DNA of 54,734 bases from Providencia heimbachae ATCC 35613 (lineage in GTDB: Bacteria > Pseudomonadota > Gammaproteobacteria > Enterobacterales > Enterobacteriaceae). Shown here in pieces: positions 48,800-54,734 of the stretch. Every line of letters starts with the position of its first letter. The first letter of the stretch is position 1. The notes under the pieces are model-generated. The model was not told where the DNA came from. It made no database searches and saw only the letters and a list, made by a program, of their open reading frames with translations. The position numbers and the translations under genes are program-made. Location: contig NZ_LXEW01000019.1 in NCBI RefSeq assembly GCF_001655055.1, positions 1 to 54,734 of the forward strand, in the 5' to 3' direction.

Positions 48800-49822
48800 T
48801 TATTTAGCTATCTGTCCGTCGATATCCCAAAGTTCTTCCCATGAACTCGCGCCTTCCCAAAGAAAAACATGCCCTTTGATTAGCCTATTATTACAATCAA
48901 TAGTAGCAAGTTTAGACATTTCATCCTCAGTTAATGGATTATTAATGATGCTATTAAGATTGCTATAAATTTGCTCTTTATTAGTAGAAAAAGGTATTGG
49001 AATTTGACCTCTTTGTACCGCCCATTTAATGCAAACGATTGCAGGATGAACATTTAAGCGTTGAGCAATTTGAACAATAGTAGGATCTTCTATATCACAA
49101 GTATCGCCCTTTGACTTATCTCTATCTGGACGCATTGGAGAGCCTATAGGACAAAAACCAATAGGTTGAATATTTTTTTCAACAAGATAATCATATAACG
49201 CCTGTTGCTGAAAATGAGGATGGCATTCCATTTCATTTGCAACAGGTCTAACGCTCGCATCACGCAATAATAGCTCTAATTTTGGGATTGTCATGTTAGA
49301 AGTTCCAAGGCTTTTAACTAACCCCTCTTTAACAAGTAGCTCCATTTGCTCCCATGTATGCATAAATTTTTCATGAGAATAAGGTCTCGCATTTGGGCTT
49401 CGAGAATCTACATTACAGCCCGGTGCATGATAATTAGAAAAAGGCCAATGAACAAAATAAAGATCGAGGTAATCAAGTTGTAGATCTTTTAACGTTTGTT
49501 TACATGATGCAATAACATTATCGTGCTGATCATTCCAAACCTTAGAATCAATAAATAATTCATCTCGATGGATGCCTCCCTTCATAATATCGGTAAAAAC
49601 ATCACCAATAAGATGTTCATTTCCATATACCGATGCACAATCAAAGAAACGAAATCCAGCATCGGCTGCATATTTTACTGCTTGGGAAACTTCATCAGCT
49701 GTATATCTATCTGAACCAAAAGTTCCCATACCAATCACTGGAATTTTCTCTCCATTAGCAAGAACTTTATATGGAATAAGATCCTGAGGAACCATCCTGA
49801 TAATACTATTTTTTATATTCAT
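48800..49822 (-). CDS. Aldo/keto reductase
   Basis: This 340-residue NAD(P)H-dependent oxidoreductase has the (beta/alpha)8 fold of the AKR family. The catalytic tetrad is visible: Asp in FRFFDCASVYGNE, Tyr five residues later, Lys in DSKVW and His in YFVHWP. GTSNMT and IPIPFSTNKEQI resemble the AKR cofactor-binding loops. Family members reduce aldoses to polyols. Its location between the sugar importer and a ketose kinase suggests such a role here. The first ATG has AGGA at a suitable distance. Confidence 0.85.
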   Translation of the reverse strand: MNIKNSIIRMVPQDLIPYKVLANGEKIPVIGMGTFGSDRYTADEVSQAVKYAADAGFRFFDCASVYGNEHLIGDVFTDIMKGGIHRDELFIDSKVWNDQHDNVIASCKQTLKDLQLDYLDLYFVHWPFSNYHAPGCNVDSRSPNARPYSHEKFMHTWEQMELLVKEGLVKSLGTSNMTIPKLELLLRDASVRPVANEMECHPHFQQQALYDYLVEKNIQPIGFCPIGSPMRPDRDKSKGDTCDIEDPTIVQIAQRLNVHPAIVCIKWAVQRGQIPIPFSTNKEQIYSNLNSIINNPLTEDEMSKLATIDCNNRLIKGHVFLWEGASSWEELWDIDGQIAK

Positions 49823-49855
49823 ATCTGATGTCCTAATAAATTAATATACTCTTGA

Positions 49856-50812
49856 TTAATAGAGCACAGCTTGGGATTCAGGTGAATCAATGTTATATTT
49901 ATCAATATAAACGACACCAGTATCGATATATTTATCTACGTTTACTTTATTAAGTATTTCATCAACGGTTTTAACACCTTGCAAACCCATTTGATATGAA
50001 GATTGGACTACAATTCCATTTAAGGTTCCATTACGTACAAACTCTTGTAATGCATCATTGCCATCAAATCCGACAGCAACCACTTTACCATCATAGCCCA
50101 TCTGTTTAATCGCTCTTGCCATACCTACTGCAGTTGGCTCATTAGCGCCAAATAAAGCAGTAATGTCTTTATTCGACGACAATACATCTATGGTCTGATT
50201 TAATGCTGTTGCCATATCAGCCTGAGAATAAAATGGTCCTATAATTTTTAATTGGGATTCTTTTTTTATAGTATCGGTAAATCCACCAACTCTTTCAATT
50301 GCAGAACCCGCACCTGGCGTAAATGACATAATACTAACTTTTCCAACTTTTCCATTAGCTTTAATTAATTCTTGTGCAGCAATCACGCCAGCTTTACGAT
50401 TATCAGTAGATAAAAATGACTGATAATATTTATCAGCTTTAGGATTTAAAGAAGAATCAATTAATACGACTGCTATTCCATTTTCCCACGCTTTTTTTAC
50501 TACTGGAATTAGAGCGTCAGGGTCTGAAGGGGCAAGAACAATACCAGCTACACCTCGATTAATCGCATTATCAACCATATTAACTTGTTCAGCAACTTGA
50601 GTTTCAGCTTCAGGTCCTTGGAATGTTACTTTATATTTTCCATTTAACTCATTACTTGCAGCCATAGAGCCTTTATTAACATTTTGCCAAAAATTAGAAT
50701 TTGCTGTTTTAGCAATTACAGCTATTTCATTAGACTTTGAATAAGCCACATTTGAATTCACGGTAAATATCATTGAAAGACTTAATGCTGTGCATGCTAT
50801 TATTTTTTTCAT
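49856..50812 (-). CDS. Periplasmic sugar-binding protein (RbsB-like)
   Basis: This is a 318-residue binding protein of the pulse-like periplasmic ribose/galactose class. It has a signal peptide (about residues 1-25), the family start IAVIAKTANSNFWQNVNKG, the ligand-linked segments LIDSSLN and GFDGNDALQEF, and IVLAPSDPDAL. It feeds the RbsC/RbsA-like transporter encoded directly upstream. The sugar cannot be deduced from sequence. Confidence 0.88.
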   Translation of the reverse strand: MKKIIACTALSLSMIFTVNSNVAYSKSNEIAVIAKTANSNFWQNVNKGSMAASNELNGKYKVTFQGPEAETQVAEQVNMVDNAINRGVAGIVLAPSDPDALIPVVKKAWENGIAVVLIDSSLNPKADKYYQSFLSTDNRKAGVIAAQELIKANGKVGKVSIMSFTPGAGSAIERVGGFTDTIKKESQLKIIGPFYSQADMATALNQTIDVLSSNKDITALFGANEPTAVGMARAIKQMGYDGKVVAVGFDGNDALQEFVRNGTLNGIVVQSSYQMGLQGVKTVDEILNKVNVDKYIDTGVVYIDKYNIDSPESQAVLY

Positions 50813-50878
50813 TTTACCTTCCTAGTTTTGTAGGGTTTTAATTGAGATAAAAGTAATACAATTTCTATTTTTAATAAT

Positions 50879-51880
50879 TTATTTCTTTACATTTTTACTT
50901 GGTCTTTGTCGAAATTGGTCATACGCAACAGCTAAAAGAATTACTGCACCTATAATAATTTGTTGAACAAAGAAAGAAACTCCATTCATATTAAGACCAT
51001 TTCGCAATACCCCAATAATAAATGCACCTATTAATGTTCCAGGTATTGTTCCAACGCCTCCCATTAATGAAGTACCACCAACAACTGCACTAGCGATAGC
51101 ATCAAGCTCATACATCATCCCCCCATTAGGCTGTGCAGTAACGAGACGTGAAGCAATAATCACGCCACATATTCCAGCAAAAGTGCCACTAATAATATAA
51201 GCACATAGTTTAACTTTGTTTGTTTTTATACCCGATAAACGAGCCGCTTCTTCATTAGAACCTATCGCATATAAATAACGTCCAATACGCATTTTTGTTA
51301 ATGCAAAAGTAAAAAGAATTGCAGCGATTATCATTAAAATAACAGGGTATGGTATTCCTGGAAATATAACTTCTGGAAATCCATTTTCACCTTCTCTAAT
51401 TATTCGAAATAGGGCTCCATTTCCTAGATCACCAAATGAATCAGGCATGCCTGATACTGGAGCTGCATCGGTGATATAAAGAGCAATACCTCGGATAATC
51501 ATCATAGTACCAAGTGTTGCGATAAAAGGAGGTAACCGTAACCCCGCAATTAAAATGCCATTTGCAAAACCACATAAACCCCCTGTTAAAACGCCAATCA
51601 CCATTCCAATACTAACAGGAACACCAGCATTAACAGCAATTGCCGCAGCAACACCAGAAAGAGCAACAACTGAACCAATACTTAAATCAATGCCACCAGT
51701 TAAGATAACGCAGGTTACTCCCATTCCAATAAAAGCTATCGTTGATGTTTGTAAGCCAACAGTCATAATATTATTTATGGAAAAAAAATTGTCACTTGTA
51801 AATGAAAAAATGATTATCAGAATGACTAATCCCCCAAGAGCAGCAAGTTTTTGTAATAATTCTTTTTTGCTATTATTCAT
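50879..51880 (-). CDS. Sugar ABC permease (RbsC-like)
   Basis: This 333-residue inner-membrane permease has about eight to ten helices. Conserved blocks of the branched sugar-permease family include TGGIDLSIGSVVALSG near residue 62, PPFIATLGTMMI and AIGSNEEAARLSGIKT (an EAA-like contact loop). The ATPase gene ends just before it, with the start codon adjacent to the previous stop. Confidence 0.88.
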   Translation of the reverse strand: MNNSKKELLQKLAALGGLVILIIIFSFTSDNFFSINNIMTVGLQTSTIAFIGMGVTCVILTGGIDLSIGSVVALSGVAAAIAVNAGVPVSIGMVIGVLTGGLCGFANGILIAGLRLPPFIATLGTMMIIRGIALYITDAAPVSGMPDSFGDLGNGALFRIIREGENGFPEVIFPGIPYPVILMIIAAILFTFALTKMRIGRYLYAIGSNEEAARLSGIKTNKVKLCAYIISGTFAGICGVIIASRLVTAQPNGGMMYELDAIASAVVGGTSLMGGVGTIPGTLIGAFIIGVLRNGLNMNGVSFFVQQIIIGAVILLAVAYDQFRQRPSKNVKK

Positions 51881-53407
51881 TTAATCGACCCCATGCTCTA
51901 ATTTATACATATCTTTATACCCTGTGGCATATTGCATTATCTCTTCTTGATCCGTTTTTTTTGTCTCTAACACTGCAGTCATTTTACCTTCTTTCATAAC
52001 AACAACTCGGTTAGTCATACCAAGAATTTCGGGTAATTCTGATGAAATCATGATAATTCCAATACCTTGGCTAGCGAGCTCATCAAGAAGTTCATAAATT
52101 GCATATTTTGCTCCAACATCAATTCCACGTGTTGGTTCATCAAAAATCATTATTTTGGCATCACGAAATAACCATTTAGCAATAACCACTTTTTGCTGGT
52201 TACCACCACTTAAGTTTTTGACTATTTGATCCATTCCCGGTGTTTTTATTTGTAATTTTTTAATGTATTGCTCGCATGAGTCTTTAACATTAATTGAAGA
52301 AATAACCCCCCACTGGTTACAAACTTTATCAATAGCTGCCATAATAATATTATTCTTAACTGACATATCGATAGCTAAACCATTAAGTTTTCTATCTTCT
52401 GAAAGATAAGCAATACCTGCATTAATGGCATCATTTGGGCTTGTTATCGTGATTTCTTTATCGAAAGCAATTATTTGCCCCCCATCAAGATTTTCTGCTC
52501 CAAAAATTGCACGGGCAAGCTCAGTTCGCTTAGCGCCTACAAGACCAGTAATTCCAAGAATTTCTCCTTTTAAAAGATCAAAATTAATATGTTCAAAGAC
52601 TCCATGACGGGTCGCATTTTGTATGGATAATAAGATACAGTCTTGGACTGTAGATTTTCGTTCAGGAAAATGATTATCTAGTGATCGCCCAACCATTTTT
52701 GTGATAATACTTTCCATTGTAATATCTTTAACTTTATGATCAGAAATATAAGTACCATCGCGAAATATTGTGATGTGATCACAAATTTTTTGCAGCTCCT
52801 CCATGCGGTGAGAAATATAAACTATACAAACACCTCTTTCTTTTAGTCTATTTACAAGAATAAAAAGTTTATCTATTTCCTTACGAGTCAATGCAGATGT
52901 AGGTTCATCCATAATTAAAACTTTCACATCAAAAGATAATGCTTTCGCAATTTCTACCATTTGTTGTTGAGCTACAGATAATGTATTAACAATACTTTTT
53001 GGAGACACTCCAATATCAAACATTTCTAATAACTCTACCGATTTATTTTCCATGCAAGGATAATCGATTAAACCATTCTTTAATGGTTCTCTAGCCAAAA
53101 AAATATTTTCAGCAACGGATAAATGAGGAACTAAATTTAATTCCTGAAATATCATACTTACGCCGCTATTTTGTGCTTCTAAAACAGATTTAAAATTTAT
53201 CTCTTGACCGTTATATGTAATTGTCCCTGCATCTGAGGTATATACACCAGTCAGTATTTTCATCAGTGTTGATTTCCCTGCTCCATTTTCACCCATTAGG
53301 GCATGAACTTCTCCTTTTCGTAATTCAAAATTAACATTTTTTAATGCATGAACACCTGTAAAAGATTTTGAAATATTCATCATCTTAACGATTGATGGTT
53401 GCTGCAT
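51881..53407 (-). CDS. Sugar ABC ATPase with two nucleotide-binding domains (RbsA-like)
   Basis: This is a 508-residue tandem ATPase. Domain 1 has Walker A GENGAGKSTL and Walker B VLIMDEPTS. Domain 2 has a degenerate Walker A (GLVGAKRTEL), as usual in RbsA, but a full signature LSGGNQQKV and Walker B IMIFDEPTRG. The start at 53407 has GAGGTG upstream; the ATG four codons earlier would include this site. It sits between the mutarotase and permease genes. Confidence 0.9.
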   Translation of the reverse strand: MQQPSIVKMMNISKSFTGVHALKNVNFELRKGEVHALMGENGAGKSTLMKILTGVYTSDAGTITYNGQEINFKSVLEAQNSGVSMIFQELNLVPHLSVAENIFLAREPLKNGLIDYPCMENKSVELLEMFDIGVSPKSIVNTLSVAQQQMVEIAKALSFDVKVLIMDEPTSALTRKEIDKLFILVNRLKERGVCIVYISHRMEELQKICDHITIFRDGTYISDHKVKDITMESIITKMVGRSLDNHFPERKSTVQDCILLSIQNATRHGVFEHINFDLLKGEILGITGLVGAKRTELARAIFGAENLDGGQIIAFDKEITITSPNDAINAGIAYLSEDRKLNGLAIDMSVKNNIIMAAIDKVCNQWGVISSINVKDSCEQYIKKLQIKTPGMDQIVKNLSGGNQQKVVIAKWLFRDAKIMIFDEPTRGIDVGAKYAIYELLDELASQGIGIIMISSELPEILGMTNRVVVMKEGKMTAVLETKKTDQEEIMQYATGYKDMYKLEHGVD

Positions 53408-53435
53408 AAAACACCTCATTGAGAATATCGAATAT

Positions 53436-53861
53436 TCAATTACCTAAAGGTGTAACACCTTTTTTAAGAAGAATATTTCCATATTTACGAACTGAAGAAG
53501 TGACTACAATGGCACTGGCTTTTTTCGCTCGCTCATAAAAATCAAAGCGTTCTATAAATGTTATTTCCTGACCTATCGGTAAGACTCTACGATAATCATC
53601 AACTACATCTTGAGGAAAAGGGTCATTTTTATATGGAGCCATCATAACTACAGAATCATCTACATAACTATCCATCTCAAATAATGGGATAATAGCTTCG
53701 AGTAAATCCTCGATTTTATTACCATCAGCTCTTATTACAATTGTATTTATCGTATGAGCAGGAAAGTGGCTATCACTTAAGATAATTTCATCTCCATGTC
53801 CCATGCAATATAATTGATATAGTAAATCAGGAGATATTATTGGATTTATTTTTTTTAGCAT
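53436..53861 (-). CDS. FucU-like sugar mutarotase (RbsD/FucU family)
   Basis: This 141-residue enzyme equilibrates anomers of a sugar so that transport or reduction is not limited. It follows E. coli FucU closely (LKKINPIISPDLLYQL, MGHGDEIILSDSHFPAH with the catalytic histidine, IRADGNKI, YERAKKASAIVVT, KYGNILLKKGVTP). RbsD is less similar. FucU acts on L-fucose and D-ribose, so the operon may serve a deoxyhexose or a pentose. The start codon follows a poor ribosome-binding site. Confidence 0.88.
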   Translation of the reverse strand: MLKKINPIISPDLLYQLYCMGHGDEIILSDSHFPAHTINTIVIRADGNKIEDLLEAIIPLFEMDSYVDDSVVMMAPYKNDPFPQDVVDDYRRVLPIGQEITFIERFDFYERAKKASAIVVTSSVRKYGNILLKKGVTPLGN

Positions 53862-53910
53862 ATTATTACCTATATTTATAAAAATAAAATTAATTTAAAA
53901 AGCAATAACC

Positions 53911-54734
53911 TCAGTCCCATTTCAGAAGGATTTTCCCATTAGCTGGGTAACCATTTAGGCCAATGACCTTTTTTATATATTTATCTGAATTAACAACTTC
54001 TTCAATCAGAGGATTAATGACGATTTTTTTATTTCTAAATAAATTTATTGTTACTTCCCATTCATCCCCAGGAAATGGCTTTGAATAGTTCATCCAACTT
54101 CCAATAATTGTTAATTCTTTACGTAATATTTGTTCATATTCTTTATAACCTAATAATAAATCCTTATGTAATGTTCCAACTAAGGCAAGTTGTGCTCTAG
54201 GACCTGCAAGTTCTAAAGATAATTTAAATGTTTGAGGGACTCCTGCCGTTTCTAAAATTAGCTGATCAAATTTAATAATTTCTAAAAATTCAATTTCTTG
54301 GTTCTCTTTCTCTTTAGAACTATTTATAACATAATCAGCGCCAAGCTCTTTAGCTAATGCTAATTTTTCATCACTAATATCAATTGCGGTTACCGTCTTT
54401 GCGCCTAAAGCTTTAGCACTCTGCATTGCTAACATACCAATAGTGCCTACTCCTACAATAACGACATTTTTATCCTTACAACCGCCAGCCATTAGTATCG
54501 GATGAATCCCAACAGTGACGGGCTCAAAAAATGCACCTTCAATTTCAGTAATATCATCTGGTAATATAAAACAACTACTTTCCGGCATAACAACATACTC
54601 TGCATTACCACCTGGCTGGCGCGATCCGATAAAGGAATACCCTTTACCTAAAGAATAATAACCACGCTTGCTTTCTTCTGTTTCAAAATTAGGAATTAAA
54701 GGCACACAACATATCTTATCTCCTATATTAACCG
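53911..54734 (-). CDS. GatD-like zinc-type polyol dehydrogenase, 5' end outside window
   Basis: This is a medium-chain dehydrogenase/reductase truncated by the window edge; the reading frame stays open past 54734, and the GTG at 54705 is not a real start. It resembles galactitol-1-phosphate dehydrogenase GatD (FIGSRQPGGNAEY, EGAFFEPVTVGIHP, the NAD-binding GVGTIGMLAMQSAKALGA, LILETAGVPQT, ELTIIGSWMNY). The four cysteines that bind the structural zinc in GatD are all replaced. It would be an early gene of the operon, oxidising a sugar alcohol to a ketose. Confidence 0.85.
   Translation of the reverse strand, partial: VNIGDKICCVPLIPNFETEESKRGYYSLGKGYSFIGSRQPGGNAEYVVMPESSCFILPDDITEIEGAFFEPVTVGIHPILMAGGCKDKNVVIVGVGTIGMLAMQSAKALGAKTVTAIDISDEKLALAKELGADYVINSSKEKENQEIEFLEIIKFDQLILETAGVPQTFKLSLELAGPRAQLALVGTLHKDLLLGYKEYEQILRKELTIIGSWMNYSKPFPGDEWEVTINLFRNKKIVINPLIEEVVNSDKYIKKVIGLNGYPANGKILLKWD

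Noticed and set aside
54618-54705. GTG at 54705 as start of the GatD-like gene
   Set aside because: In-frame codons upstream (IGDKICC) continue the GatD alignment, so the true start lies outside the window.

Overview
The window looks like a chromosomal segment of a member of the Enterobacterales, most likely Providencia or a close Morganellaceae relative. This is inferred from AT-rich codon use, several ERIC repeats, and core gene blocks matching the enterobacterial backbone (ygiF-glnE-hldE, ygiM-cca, folB/plsY, aer, tsaD/rpsU-dnaG-rpoD). The species call is an inference; the gene orders are seen directly.

Layout. (1) 1-19.3 kb is housekeeping backbone: ygiD, ribB with its FMN riboswitch, ubiK, hldE, glnE, ygiF, ygiM, cca, folB, plsY, aer, tsaD, and the macromolecular-synthesis cluster rpsU-dnaG-rpoD. 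ERIC elements sit in the ygiD-ribB-ubiK intergenic regions, including a tandem pair. (2) 19.3-30.7 kb is accessory. It holds a 269-bp MITE-like element with CTAG direct repeats, two MFS drug-type exporters with an NTF2-like protein and a LysR regulator, a five-gene operon suggestive of D-amino-acid or N-acyl-amino-acid catabolism (YheO/DauR-type regulator, metal-dependent PLP fold-III enzyme, M20 deacylase, RidA protein, ACS-type MFS), an HdeB-like acid chaperone, a small HEAT-like protein and an AT-rich gene-free stretch. (3) 30.7-45.4 kb is a compact 16-gene hydrogenase-2 block on the minus strand: hybO-A-B-C-D-E, hypA(hybF), hypB, hypC(hybG), hypD, hypE, then a five-gene nickel/peptide-type ABC importer. 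A perfect FNR box lies upstream of hybO. (4) 46.2-54.7 kb is a sugar operon running off the right edge: GatD-like dehydrogenase (5' end outside the window), FucU-like mutarotase, RbsA/RbsC/RbsB-type ABC importer, aldo/keto reductase, xylulokinase-like FGGY kinase and a DeoR-type regulator.

How the genes work together. The hydrogenase block would supply membrane uptake [NiFe]-hydrogenase, its protease and chaperones, nickel insertion proteins and a nickel importer in one anaerobically controlled unit; only hypF is missing from the usual maturation set. The sugar operon carries an import system, an aldose-reductase-like enzyme, a polyol-dehydrogenase-like enzyme and a ketose kinase but no isomerase in view. 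That gene set resembles the reductase-dehydrogenase-kinase route known from fungal xylose metabolism, and it is the most interesting candidate system here. The D-amino-acid-type operon pairs a likely enamine-forming PLP enzyme with RidA, which removes such intermediates, and has a strong 21-bp palindrome immediately upstream of its regulator gene.
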